From: Candidozyma auris
Lineage: Eukaryota; Ascomycota; Pichiomycetes; Serinales; Metschnikowiaceae
Length of the DNA stretch: 64,000 bases
Direction: 5' to 3'
Assembly (NCBI RefSeq): GCF_003013715.1
Contig: NC_072814.1
Location: 2,170,001 to 2,234,000, forward strand
The translations under genes and the position numbers were made by a program. A model generated the notes under the pieces. The model was not told the DNA's origin. It searched no databases and saw only the letters and a list, made by a program, of their open reading frames with translations. Shown in pieces: positions 21,715-31,591 of this stretch (its first letter is position 1; each line of letters opens with the position of its first letter).

Positions 21715-22905
21715 TTATGCGTACACAACAATTTTCTTCTTTCCTCGAGTATCGTGATTATCTAGAGGATACATATCTCCAGATTCCGTGAGATAATATT
21801 GAGGTAGGTTTTCGTGTTGTTGGGAAGGGATACGTGACTGAGGTTTGCTGATAGTTCCTTGGCCACTGTAGTCGAAATTGACATCCTCGAGCAAGTTCAT
21901 CTTGGAAATGTATAATGTAGTGAGAAACATGACAAACATACAGAGCCAAAGAAAGAAGGAAAGGATGGCAAATGTCGAGAGGGCTTTCCTCATTTGACAG
22001 ACGCTCTCACTGTTGCAGTTGTTGTTAGTGGCGACGCTCGTGATAGAAAGGATGAGCGAGACTCCAGTGAGGACACAGGCTAGAAGGCAGTAAAAGATGC
22101 CGTTTCTTCTATCAAAGTTGAGTGCCTTGGTAACAAAGAGAAGTGATACGACTAGCGTGATCACTCCCACTGCGATATAGTAGCGATAAATGCCAATGGA
22201 CACAATGGGATCCTGAGTGCCTAAAGTGCTCGCAATAACTATGATGATGATACCAAAGATGATCTGGAGGATGTCTATAATGTTGGTCGCGGTGACGTGG
22301 AAGTTTTTGCGCTGTTCATGTGGATCATAGGGGTTGACGTCCTTGGGACCAAAGGTGAACACCGGTCGATTCATCACCCTGTCGACAAGATGTACTTCGG
22401 GCGCTCGTGGCTGCTGTGTTTCATACTGACCAGCTACCATAGTGGCCTGGCTGTCCCTTTGTCGCATATAGTCTCTGGAGTCCTCCATGGGAGGTAGACT
22501 GTCTTTGTCATTATAGAGACCCAGATGTTCGATATCTTTTGGTGGGGGCTTTGGGGGACCCAGTTTGAACTGTTGAAGGTTATTCAAATAGGGTCGTGAA
22601 GGAGTTGTATCTTGAAGAGGTGGGTTGCGGAGCTCATGGGGCGTATTGTATGGCATTTGCTCCACTATGGATGGTGGATATGGGGCAAATTGACGAATTG
22701 GTTCTTCTTGTGTTACCAGAGAAGTGGCGTAGTGTTCGTAGAAATCGTTAGTTACGGGAGCCTCGAAAGTGTCCGTATCGCTTGGTACCGATGTGGGAGT
22801 TGTATTTCTCGATCGCCTCCTGGGTTCTCTCTTTTCGTACTCAAATCTAGATAAGTCACTGACTACTCTAGTTTCGTGGCCGCCAAAAGGTCTTATCAGT
22901 GCCAT
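21715..22905 (-). CDS. Four-span MARVEL-like membrane protein with long N-terminal tail
   Basis: 396 aa. Residues 1-200 are polar, Pro-rich and probably cytosolic and disordered (RRRSRN, PPKPPPKD). Four hydrophobic segments follow between about 208 and 345. A small cysteine pair (NNNCNSESVC) sits in the loop between spans three and four, the usual layout of fungal MARVEL or claudin-like proteins at the plasma membrane or eisosomes. The tail is short and ends KKKIVVYA. No orthologue is recalled with confidence. The start at 22905 is the first ATG. A triple copy of the recurrent element lies about 240-295 bp upstream. Confidence 0.75.
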   Translation of the reverse strand: MALIRPFGGHETRVVSDLSRFEYEKREPRRRSRNTTPTSVPSDTDTFEAPVTNDFYEHYATSLVTQEEPIRQFAPYPPSIVEQMPYNTPHELRNPPLQDTTPSRPYLNNLQQFKLGPPKPPPKDIEHLGLYNDKDSLPPMEDSRDYMRQRDSQATMVAGQYETQQPRAPEVHLVDRVMNRPVFTFGPKDVNPYDPHEQRKNFHVTATNIIDILQIIFGIIIIVIASTLGTQDPIVSIGIYRYYIAVGVITLVVSLLFVTKALNFDRRNGIFYCLLACVLTGVSLILSITSVATNNNCNSESVCQMRKALSTFAILSFFLWLCMFVMFLTTLYISKMNLLEDVNFDYSGQGTISKPQSRIPSQQHENLPQYYLTESGDMYPLDNHDTRGKKKIVVYA

Positions 22906-23641
22906 GACGCCGTTTTGCTGTTGTTGCTGGTGGAGTGCCTATGACTTCCTGGACTGGCTGGGGGAGTTCAATATGAGTGCCAAATCGGGTAAAAAGGTAA
23001 ACAAGGGGTTGGTAGGTCGCTTTGAAGAGTACTTTGCTGTAGGAGACAGGAGGTGAACAATCGGGCGATGCTGGGGGGATGTTTCCATTTGACAGATGGA
23101 TTTCTCAGGCTTGAGCCCACGTATTCCTCACAAGGTGTTGTTGATCAATGGTTGCGAAATGAATATAGCTATCGTGTTGGCTGCGAAATGGCTGCAAAAG
23201 GGCTCAAGAGTTGAAGAGCGTCGAAAATCGACTATTTTTCTCTAGACAGTCTTCTGATTAAGGTAGATACAACTGTATCACTAGGGAATAAACTTTAATA
23301 AGCTTCATTTATTAGAGACACTTACCCTACAATGGAGTAAGAGAGTTATGGGATTAACTGGTCATTTGTATAACTCAACATATTTGAGTTTTAGAGGGTA
23401 CAATAGCTTCGGTAACGCTACCATTTCTACAACTCGAATATGAAAATTAGAAGACTATTTTTCAAGACTTTTCACTATTACGCCTTTTCTCAGTGAAATT
23501 TGGTAGGATTGTCTTTTTCGCCGCGTTGTAACATTTGAGAAGTTGCGTTTCTCATATAAAGCATACCATGGGGGCCAGTATGGAGCAATTTTGAAGTTTG
23601 CATGTATATTTTTTTTTTCTTCCAAGACTTTATACAGATAG
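22906..23641. other. Intergenic with triple GGCTGCRAA cluster
   Basis: No protein gene. It contains the three-copy cluster at 23147-23200. The segment at 23580-23640 before tRNA-Lys is T-rich with TATA-like sequence (TGTATATTTTTT). Confidence 0.6.
23147..23200 (+). promoter_or_regulatory. Three GGYTGCRAA elements within 54 bp
   Basis: AATGGTTGCGAAAT (23147-23160), GGCTGCGAAA (23179-23188) and ATGGCTGCAAAA (23188-23199) are all in the same orientation. The last two abut, sharing one A, and repeat with an 11-bp period, about one helical turn. Confidence 0.55.
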
Positions 23642-23714
23642 GCCTTGCTAGCTCAATGGCTAGAGCGTGAGACTTTTAATCTCAAGGTTGCGGGTTCGAC
23701 CCCCGCGTAGGGCT
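23642..23714 (+). tRNA. tRNA-Lys (anticodon TTT)
   Basis: Full cloverleaf. Acceptor GCCTTGC/GTAGGGC, D-arm GCTC...GAGC, anticodon arm TGAGA-CTTTTAA-TCTCA with TTT at 34-36, and T-arm GCGGG-TTCGACC-CCCGC. No intron. A run of T (TTTTCTTTTT) follows as the Pol III terminator. Confidence 0.96.
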
Positions 23715-24401
23715 TTTCTTTTTGCATCATCTCAATCAACCGTACTCAATTAAGCTTTTTTTTTTCTTTATCCCAAAGTGATTGATATGCCATCGTCACA
23801 ATGTACTTCAGTTTTTTTTTCTAGTGTCTCGGTGTTCGGTCTTTTACTCTCCTGCACACACATTACCCGGAAGCAATAGCCTTGGGTTTCGCTTAAGATA
23901 CAACAACGTCTACCAAATCGCAGTTCCGGCAATCGGAGTCACACCTCACACAGATGCGCCCATGTCTAGATTTTTTTTTTCTAATTAAGCATTTCTTGAC
24001 TTTCAATTATGCGTCCATCTCGGAGTGGCCGGTCGGAATCGATGCCATTTTTGTATGCACTCATTCACCCCCACAATAGGTCCGGACATATAGATTCATT
24101 GAGTGACCCAACGGACAAAAATTAATAATACCAAACAAAACGGGGGATCCAATTCGTCTGACTACTAGGACTAATAGAGTTTTTTTTTTTGTTTCAACTC
24201 CTACTCCGACTTAGTATCTCTACGTTGCACCTGTCACTCCTCCCTGTCCTGACTCTTGCAGAATTCGCGCCCATTAATTGGCTGAACCCCGGCGCTTCTC
24301 GGAGCCTGGATATAATTGCGGGCCCTTTTCAGTGGAAGAGCACTTCTTCAAAAAAACACATCTACGAACTCAACTTTCTAGATAATTCATAATCTATAAC
24401 C
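23715..24401. other. Intergenic: tRNA-Lys to KGD2 promoter
   Basis: No gene. Several T-runs on the plus strand (for example 23758-23764, 23813-23820, 24180-24190) are the kind of poly(dT) tract that keeps yeast promoters nucleosome-poor. No exact copy of the recurrent element was seen. Confidence 0.5.
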
Positions 24402-25724
24402 ATGTTGTCCAGATCCCTTAGATCGAGTTTACGCCGTATACCCGCTGCCACGCGTGTGTCAAGAAAAGCCTCTTTAGCTGGTGGTTTGAAGATGGCCTCC
24501 GTCAAGTCATTGCACACTAGAGTGGCCACTTTTGGTTCGAATTTTGGTAACCTCAAACTGCCGGTGGTGTCTTTCCAGAGATTAGCCTCTACGACCGTGA
24601 AAGTTCCGGAGATGGCCGAGTCGATCACCGAAGGTACCTTGTCTGCGTTCAACAAAGAAGTTGGTGACTACGTTGAGCAGGATGAGCTTGTTGCCACTAT
24701 CGAGACCGACAAGATCGATGTCGAAGTGAACGCTCCAGTTGCCGGTACTGTCACTGAGCTTTTGGCCAGTGTTGAAGACACTGTTGAGGTTGGCCAGGAG
24801 ATCCTCAAGATAGAAGAAGGCGCTGCGCCAGAGGGTGGTGCCAAGAAGGAGGAACCAAAGAAGGAGGAGAAGAAGGAGGAGCCTGCCACACAGGAGGTCA
24901 AGGAAGAGCCAAAGAAGGAAGAGCCAAAGAAGGAGGAGCCAAAGAAAGAAGAACCAAAGAAGGAGCAACCAAAGAAGGAGGAATCAAAGAAGGAGGAGCC
25001 AGCTACATTTGGTGGGTTCTCTAGACTGGAAGAGAGAGTCAAGATGAACAGAATGAGATTGAGAATCGCCGAACGTCTTAAAGAGTCGCAGAATACTGCT
25101 GCCTCTTTGACTACTTTCAACGAGGTGGACATGTCTAATTTGATGGAAATGAGAAAGTTGTACAAGGACGAGGTTTTGGACAAGACCGGCATCAAGTTTG
25201 GTTTTATGGGTGCTTTCTCCAAGGCCGCTGCCCTTGCTTCCAAGGAGATACCTGCAGTCAATGCCTCCATCGAGAACAACGACACCATGGTGTTCAGAGA
25301 CTACATGGACATTTCTGTTGCTGTGGCTACGCCTAAGGGTTTGGTCACTCCAGTTGTCAGAAATGCCGAGTCTCTTTCGATTTTGGGTGTTGAGGAAGAA
25401 ATCTCCAAGTTGTCTAAGAAGGCCAGAGACGGTAAATTGACCTTGGAAGACATGGCCGGTGGTACTTTCACCATCTCCAACGGTGGCGTTTTCGGCTCCC
25501 TCTACGGTACTCCTATCATCAACTTGCCTCAAACCGCCGTTTTGGGTTTGCACGGCATCAAGCAGAGGCCTGTCACTGTGAACGGCCAGATTGTGTCGAG
25601 ACCCATGATGTACCTTGCATTGACCTACGACCACAGAGTGTTGGATGGCCGTGAGGCTGTTACCTTCTTGAAGCTCATCAAAGAGTACATCGAGGACCCC
25701 AGAAAGATGTTATTGTCGGCCTAA
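24402..25724 (+). CDS. KGD2: Dihydrolipoyllysine-residue succinyltransferase (E2 of 2-oxoglutarate dehydrogenase)
   Basis: 440 aa. Core E2 of the mitochondrial alpha-ketoglutarate dehydrogenase complex; it transfers succinyl from lipoyl-Lys to CoA in the TCA cycle. The N-terminus is a basic mitochondrial presequence (about 1-60). The lipoyl domain is about 66-140 with the lipoylated Lys104 in ETDKIDVEV. The linker (about 147-205) is a KKEEP-type tandem repeat. The catalytic domain spans about 208-440 with DHRVLDG near 410-416 (active-site His). As usual for this E2, there is no obvious peripheral subunit-binding domain. The CTG codon at 25026-25028 (residue 209) sits where relatives have polar residues, fitting Ser decoding. 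Confidence 0.97.
   Translation: MLSRSLRSSLRRIPAATRVSRKASLAGGLKMASVKSLHTRVATFGSNFGNLKLPVVSFQRLASTTVKVPEMAESITEGTLSAFNKEVGDYVEQDELVATIETDKIDVEVNAPVAGTVTELLASVEDTVEVGQEILKIEEGAAPEGGAKKEEPKKEEKKEEPATQEVKEEPKKEEPKKEEPKKEEPKKEQPKKEESKKEEPATFGGFSRLEERVKMNRMRLRIAERLKESQNTAASLTTFNEVDMSNLMEMRKLYKDEVLDKTGIKFGFMGAFSKAAALASKEIPAVNASIENNDTMVFRDYMDISVAVATPKGLVTPVVRNAESLSILGVEEEISKLSKKARDGKLTLEDMAGGTFTISNGGVFGSLYGTPIINLPQTAVLGLHGIKQRPVTVNGQIVSRPMMYLALTYDHRVLDGREAVTFLKLIKEYIEDPRKMLLSA
24842..24998 (+). repeat. Degenerate in-frame tandem repeat encoding the KGD2 linker
   Basis: About ten 12-18 bp units of the AAGAAGGAGGAGCCA type encode [10 protein letters not shown] and KKEES. This is a charged flexible linker between lipoyl and catalytic domains, and probably variable in length between strains. 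Confidence 0.85.
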
Positions 25725-26368
25725 GAAGAGGACGATGTCCGATGTCGCCAGCGAGTGCGCAGTAAGTTGCATCAATACACTAGATACAAGGTAAGCATCT
25801 CTGCTCCCCACCTAACCGCCTGTAGCATACACACCTTAAGCAACCAGAGAACATCGCTTGAACTGATCCCTTCTCTAGTTCAGGGTCCCTTTGTAATCTA
25901 GTCACATGCCTGCTTTCGGAAAATTCCTAAACACCACGAGTGAGCTTGTACTGTTCGCAACCACCGGCATAGTGATCTATCACTTGCGATTTATATGTTT
26001 ACTATTCACCCGCATTAGGAAAGAACATTCAACTTCCTCACCCCAGTAGCTCTCAATGGTGAAAACACCTACATTAGGAAGGGCATATCGCCCTCAGCAG
26101 CACATAAGTCATCTTTTGCATTTGTCCGACTTCCAGCACTTACGCCTATTATTTTTTTTCCTTTCTATCATCCATCAAAGAAACTATACATTGCACTGCT
26201 GCTAGAGTGGCTGCAAAATCCAATCTAGAAAAGCTACACCCTGCTAGCAATCCTGGCCGTATACCATATCTTCCTATAAGTGATTGCAGCTTCAACTCCT
26301 AGCAACCCCAAAGCTCCATTTCCCATTCAAGCTAATATTAGCTTTTCAAAATTTCACCAGCGCCCGCT
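25725..26368. other. Intergenic KGD2-ACE2-type gene
   Basis: No gene. TGGCTGCAAAAT at 26208-26219 is an exact core match of the recurrent element, about 150 bp upstream of the next ATG. TTCGCAACCACC at 25954-25965 is a variant. Confidence 0.6.
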
Positions 26369-28192
26369 ATGGATCCCTACTGGGAGGACCTTGACTTCTC
26401 AACGAAACCTCGTACACCGGCACCAGAGGAAGAGTTCAGCCAGTACTTTCTGGACTACAAAAACTTCGATAACCTCTTCAATGAGGCATTGACTACTCTT
26501 CAGGATTTGGACGTGCCTTCAGGGCCACCACAGCCTGCCCAAGTAGCAGCTTTCCAATCTCCTTTCAGACATGCAAAGAAACCTAGTGGAACTGCCATCT
26601 TTGGTTTTGCTGACCACAGCAGAGAGCTCTCGATAAACGGCATGACCAATGAATACCTCAAACACCAAAGGGCGCCCTCAGAAGCGTCGTCTTATATTCT
26701 GCCGGGGAAAATTGCGAGAAAAAAGGCTGCACCACCAATCTCAAACGATCACCTCGATTTCAACTTTTCGCAGCCATTGGAGGCCTGTAAGGATTTTCAA
26801 CTAAATGAAGATGAAGAGTATAATGAAGGAAGAGCGCCTCCACAGCCTACCAAACAGAAAGAAGAAGACTATATTGTCACGGGTGCAACGCCCAAACAGT
26901 ACAAGTTTCCGCCAGACCCTGAAGACGAGAATTTCGCTCTAGACTACTTGAAGAAGATGCCCTCAGTGAGCCAACCAATCCATCTTCCTGTCAAACAAGA
27001 GAACGAACCCTACCCTGATGACATTGAGTCGCTACTAGAAGGCAGCCCACTGCGGAAACCCAGGTTTGTGCCTATTCCAGTGCAACAGCCATCGGCTCCA
27101 AGAAAGAGTCCTTCTCGACATCCCGATAAGTCCCCTCAACAGCCTCAGCTACCACAACAACACCCTCAAGAGATTGACCCAGCGTTGGAAATAGGCATGA
27201 ACATGAATGTGTACCTTCCTCCTCCTGGCAGTCAAACAGACAGCTTGAATGACTACTCCTCTCCAGAGCCTGCTAGTCCTACCCTACCTCAAAGTCATAT
27301 CCAGAACATCTACCTGTCTCCACAACGACTGGTACCACCAGCGGCTCCTTCGGTGAATTCGTCTCCATTTCAAGATAAAAAACAATTCTGCAATCCCCAA
27401 TTCTTCTCCGATGGCACGGATAATTACTACTCTGAGCCTGATCCTCAATTGGTCTCGCTGCCTTTTCATTCGCTGCCGTTTCGTAACAATGGACCTAGGT
27501 CGATCAAGTCATCACCTCTTAAACATGAGCGCACAGATGCCGTGGGGGAAGATAGCTTGACTGACGTGAATGATACCATCGTCCTTACACCACTAAAGAA
27601 TTCTGCTACGCCATTCACTCCTAGCAAAAACAAGATTAAGCTAGAGTGGAGTCCGATCATTTCCCCCAACTCAAAGTCAACAGACGTTCGCAAAGCCATT
27701 CAAGACCTTTCTCCAAAACGAGTCATCAAAAAGACTTCCTTGCTCCCGCCAGGGGAGCTAGATAGATACTGGGAGGGACCAGATGAGAACAAGATCTTCA
27801 CTTGCACTTATGAAGGATGCGGTAAGAAGTTTACCAGAAGGTACAACGTTCGTTCTCATATCCAAACACATCTAAGCGACCGACCCTTCACTTGCAGCTA
27901 CTGTCCCAAATCTTTTGTACGTCAGCATGATCTCAACAGACATGTAAAGTCACACTTGGTAGCAAAGCATTGCAGATGTAAATGTGGGAAAGAATTCACT
28001 CGAGTGGAAGGCTACAAGAGACATTTGAATAAGGGCATCTGTGAGAAGAGTTCCGAGAGTGAAGTGGGTGGATCGACAAAGGGAGTGTCAAAGCCAAGTC
28101 CCATCAAGCTGAAGAGAGGGGAGGCTGTTTTGGACGGACTTACGTCGAATCGCCTCCACGAAGATTTGGGGCTCGCCGCCCAGAGACGTTGA
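26369..28192 (+). CDS. ACE2: Ace2/Swi5-type C2H2 zinc-finger transcription factor
   Basis: 607 aa. Residues 1-460 are low-complexity and Pro/Gln/Ser-rich with SP and TP sites suited to Cdk and Cbk1 control. The DNA-binding region is about 472-560. Finger 1 contains CGKKFTRRYNVRSHIQTH, finger 2 CPKSFVRQHDLNRHVKSH, and an atypical third finger has CKCGKEFTRVEGYKRHLNKGIC. The RRYNxRSHIQTHL-DRP signature is specific to Ace2 and Swi5, which turn on daughter-cell separation and wall-hydrolase genes at M/G1. I cannot separate Ace2 from Swi5 without a tree; single-gene CTG-clade orthologues are usually called ACE2. It is convergent with the next gene (195 bp between stops). Confidence 0.8.
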   Translation: MDPYWEDLDFSTKPRTPAPEEEFSQYFLDYKNFDNLFNEALTTLQDLDVPSGPPQPAQVAAFQSPFRHAKKPSGTAIFGFADHSRELSINGMTNEYLKHQRAPSEASSYILPGKIARKKAAPPISNDHLDFNFSQPLEACKDFQLNEDEEYNEGRAPPQPTKQKEEDYIVTGATPKQYKFPPDPEDENFALDYLKKMPSVSQPIHLPVKQENEPYPDDIESLLEGSPLRKPRFVPIPVQQPSAPRKSPSRHPDKSPQQPQLPQQHPQEIDPALEIGMNMNVYLPPPGSQTDSLNDYSSPEPASPTLPQSHIQNIYLSPQRLVPPAAPSVNSSPFQDKKQFCNPQFFSDGTDNYYSEPDPQLVSLPFHSLPFRNNGPRSIKSSPLKHERTDAVGEDSLTDVNDTIVLTPLKNSATPFTPSKNKIKLEWSPIISPNSKSTDVRKAIQDLSPKRVIKKTSLLPPGELDRYWEGPDENKIFTCTYEGCGKKFTRRYNVRSHIQTHLSDRPFTCSYCPKSFVRQHDLNRHVKSHLVAKHCRCKCGKEFTRVEGYKRHLNKGICEKSSESEVGGSTKGVSKPSPIKLKRGEAVLDGLTSNRLHEDLGLAAQRR

Positions 28193-28387
28193 CGTTGCAT
28201 TTCTTTTTCCTTTTCAAAACATCTATTGTATTTTAAACCTTCCTTCTTATTTCATTTCAAAAGAAACTATTGGCATTTCATTCTTTCTCGTGTAACATTC
28301 GCCATTGCTTGAACTTTATAGGTATTAAACATTTTGGGCAAATTATGTGAACTTTTCGATCTAACATTCTCTTTCAGTAGAACTCTG

Positions 28388-30691
28388 TCACATCTCATCT
28401 TCTTCCTTAATTATAGTCCTACCAACTGCTCGCGCCGCCTCTTCTTCCTCTTCTTGTTTGTGTACCTTCAAGTGCTGATTGAGATTATCTGTCCTGCTAA
28501 ACTTCTTCAGGCATTTGGGACACTCGTAAGGTTTTTCTGCTGTGTGAAGAGATCTAAAGTGCCTTTTAAGGTGCTCTTGTCTTTTGAATCTTCTCAGGCA
28601 ATACGTGCAAACAAATATCTTGGACAGGTCCACCAAGTCGGCAGCTTTGTCTTCCTTTCTTCCCCTAGTACGGCCTTTGGGATTAGTTGGTATGATTTCG
28701 GTATCAGGCGGAAGGTCGAGGGATTCGAGATCAATCTCCACGACGTCTGATTGTGCTGAATCTTTGGATTGTTGAGCCTTTTTCTTCAAAAGTCTCAGTC
28801 CAAGTATACGTTTTGATGCACTGGCAAATGAAGACAGTGATGGAGTGGGACCGGCTGCGTGACTTTCTTCTGTTAAAGAAGAGTGTTGTGATAGTGATAT
28901 GCTTCTTGCCAGACGTGAATCTGCGGAGTGCTCGTTGCTCAGGCGATTGAGTTGGTTCAATGATGATTTTTCTGTAGCAGAAACAGATGAAGTGATATTA
29001 GAGTCAGACTCCTGTTTAACAGGCTTCTTGTTCTTCATTCCACCAAGGCGCCTTTTGCCCATATTCTCAAATAATGATGCATAGTCTGGTTCTTGTGGTG
29101 GCTGAGAATCAGAAATCTGGACATTACCCAGATTAGATGAGTTTCCTGTCTTGACAGAGTTTTGTAGTGAGTGTTGGACTATGGAATTCTGATGAGAGCT
29201 GTCATCTCTTTCGCTGGATGCCACTGAACTATGGCTTTCATGCTTCACGAGTTCGTGCTGAGATTCTAGTGGCTGATTCTTACCAGTCTTGAAGCGATTA
29301 AACAAGTTCATACGCGTTCGCTTTGCTTTTTTCGCTGGCACTGGATTATCTTCCGGATTAGCAAAATTGCTGTCATCCGCATCGGGATCGACAAGAACAT
29401 CGGCTAGAAACGGTGCTGGTTCCTCCCCCGGAGGTTCATTATTTGACTTAAAAATGCTTCTTATAAGATGACGCGATTGATGTGCCACATGTTGCTGTTG
29501 TTGTTGCTGTTGCTGATGCTGCTGATCCCACTCAGGCAGAGATCGCTGCTTCCTCTCTCTGTCACGCTCGCCCATGAAAGGGATATAACTAGAGAATGAA
29601 CGAGGGTTCCGGGAAGGCGGATTGACACTTGAGCCTTGGCTATCGAGCGACACACGTCCGCGTGGGTATATATCAAAAGACGGGCGATGAATCAGCGATG
29701 GAGGCTGGTCAAACAGCGAACGATTAAATTGATTAGCGGAAAAAAATGATGCTTGCGCTGAATACATAGAATTCATTGACGGTGTGAGTGATGTGGTAGT
29801 TGTCAAAGGCAGAAAGTCTGCATTGACGGCCAGAAACGATGCTCTATGACTTTGGGTATTTCTGCGGGATCTAGGGTGGTTCGGAACTTCAGTTTCTGGA
29901 GTGTGGTACTGGACGCCAAGCGAGTCCATGGCTCGCTGCTCATGTTGAAATTCGTGACTAGAAACTTGATTTCCGAATGCTGTTGCTGGGTTAATCCCGG
30001 TAGGAGAGCGATTGTCACCGTCAAACCTTTTCGTACCGAGTTCACCATAATCATTACTCACGGACCCATGATCTAGATCGAAGTGTGCAGCCGCACGGTC
30101 GTCAAAATTAGTGGGTATTGATGAGTGGTTGCTTATTGTAGATAGTTGGGACATGCTGAAATTATGCTGAGGTTTGCCGTCTAGAAGACCAGGGACAAAA
30201 TCACTGTTTGACTCATCTCGCTTGGCGGAATCTGTTATGAATCTCAGACCAAGGTTGTCGTCCTCTTTGATGAAGTGCATAAGTGAGCCATCTTCTTGTT
30301 TTGCGGACTCGGGGAGGCCGCTGTTGGAGTCCACAAACATGCCGTTGTCAAAGCCAGGGGACTGGTCCATGTCCATCTCGTCCGCTTTGAATGCTCCAGG
30401 AAGATCCCAATTCATCAAATCCAGCGAAGGATTTTCTAACAGGAAAACAAAGCCTGAGTCGGGGACCTGTGGAAATGCAGCGATGGTGCCGTTGACATCA
30501 GAATCTCGGAAAGCTCTCCCCATTTTCGGGTCCAGTGAGATGTTTGATTTTTGATGTTGTGGGTCTAAGTTTTGCTTCGAGTCAAGGTGAGCAGCAAAGC
30601 TGTCAGCTGAGGGAACTTTCCTCGGCTGATTGTGTGCATCGAAATGGTCTTCGTAGATCATGCCCTCAGGAGAGCCCAGGTTGCCGCTCAT
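28388..30691 (-). CDS. Msn2/Msn4-type C2H2 stress transcription factor
   Basis: 767 aa. Two C-terminal C2H2 fingers at about 695-752 ([22 protein letters not shown], then [21 protein letters not shown]). These match the Msn2/Msn4 pair that binds the STRE core CCCCT in general stress responses; CTG-clade members are named MSN4 and MNL1. The rest is low complexity: a His/Gln tract near residue 390 (about 29485-29525) and acidic Phe/Leu/Met patches near the N-terminus that could be activation motifs. I infer a stress regulator; the clade has rewired this family, so target genes cannot be assumed. The start ATG at 30691 is the first in frame. Confidence 0.8.
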   Translation of the reverse strand: MSGNLGSPEGMIYEDHFDAHNQPRKVPSADSFAAHLDSKQNLDPQHQKSNISLDPKMGRAFRDSDVNGTIAAFPQVPDSGFVFLLENPSLDLMNWDLPGAFKADEMDMDQSPGFDNGMFVDSNSGLPESAKQEDGSLMHFIKEDDNLGLRFITDSAKRDESNSDFVPGLLDGKPQHNFSMSQLSTISNHSSIPTNFDDRAAAHFDLDHGSVSNDYGELGTKRFDGDNRSPTGINPATAFGNQVSSHEFQHEQRAMDSLGVQYHTPETEVPNHPRSRRNTQSHRASFLAVNADFLPLTTTTSLTPSMNSMYSAQASFFSANQFNRSLFDQPPSLIHRPSFDIYPRGRVSLDSQGSSVNPPSRNPRSFSSYIPFMGERDRERKQRSLPEWDQQHQQQQQQQQHVAHQSRHLIRSIFKSNNEPPGEEPAPFLADVLVDPDADDSNFANPEDNPVPAKKAKRTRMNLFNRFKTGKNQPLESQHELVKHESHSSVASSERDDSSHQNSIVQHSLQNSVKTGNSSNLGNVQISDSQPPQEPDYASLFENMGKRRLGGMKNKKPVKQESDSNITSSVSATEKSSLNQLNRLSNEHSADSRLARSISLSQHSSLTEESHAAGPTPSLSSFASASKRILGLRLLKKKAQQSKDSAQSDVVEIDLESLDLPPDTEIIPTNPKGRTRGRKEDKAADLVDLSKIFVCTYCLRRFKRQEHLKRHFRSLHTAEKPYECPKCLKKFSRTDNLNQHLKVHKQEEEEEAARAVGRTIIKEEDEM

Positions 30692-31591
30692 GGCGTAAGG
30701 AATTGATATTGGCGAGACTCGGGTTCGATCTTCGGCGACAGAATGTGGTTAGTCAAACTGGATATGGCGGCTACAAGAGCATGAAAATTTGGTATAAAAG
30801 TGCACGGAACGTAAGCACAATTATGAAAGCCAGTAGTCAACAGGAAGGTATTGTATAACGAGGTGATAGTGCAGGAACTGACGACTCAAACCGATATATT
30901 AATCAGGTGGTATGATAAAAAAAAAGAACAAAAAAAAGACTAGAAGGAGAGAAGTATTCAATATTCGGATACAATCGAAAGAGTCAGAAGAAAGAGAAAC
31001 AAACAGAATATTATCGGAGTCTTGGATGCGGAAGTGATAATTCTGTCGGCGATTCGGGAACGCAGGGTACCACGGAACAGGCAGGAATAGTTTGAGTTTG
31101 GCCACAATATGAGATTTACAAGTTAAGCAAAGCAGGAAAAGGGTAAGTGAATATGAGGCAATTGAAGGCCACAAATTTTGCTGTATGTGAATTTTGAACA
31201 AATTGAAGGATGCTATTTTCAATAGTAGGTGCCTTCGGTACGGTGCAATTCACCATTTCGCTGTGGCTGGTGAAACAAAAGCTTGAATGTCTCACCTTGG
31301 TGATTTGGTTTGAAGAAGTTTAATGAATGGAGTCCGTAGTGACGATATGGGAGCTCTTAAAGATCTTCGAGTCATTACCGGTTGTCGTTGAGAAGTGGTG
31401 GTTCCGAAGACGGAATGGCTGCAAATTGCGATTCCGGCGAGGTAACCGCAACACTCTCATCTTGTAGTTACCTTACTTAGCTGTTTTGAGGTTCCGTGAG
31501 AAGATCTGAAACCGATTACGAAAGGATGTCCTGTCGGTCGTTTTGACGATATCAATATTTTACAATTTATTTGAATTCCTATACTATTACA
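30692..31591. other. Intergenic: upstream of the Msn2/4-type gene
   Basis: No gene. AATGGCTGCAAATT at 31414-31427 is an exact copy of the recurrent element. The rest is unremarkable, with A-runs at about 30915-30940. Confidence 0.55.
31414..31427 (+). promoter_or_regulatory. AATGGCTGCAAATT element
   Basis: Exact match to ATGGCTGCRAA, about 720 bp upstream of the Msn2/4-type gene and about 165 bp beyond the 3' end of the kelch-like gene. Confidence 0.45.

Noticed and set aside
24582..25634. Large antisense frames across KGD2
   Set aside because: They mirror the low-complexity linker and conserved codons of KGD2; no independent homology.
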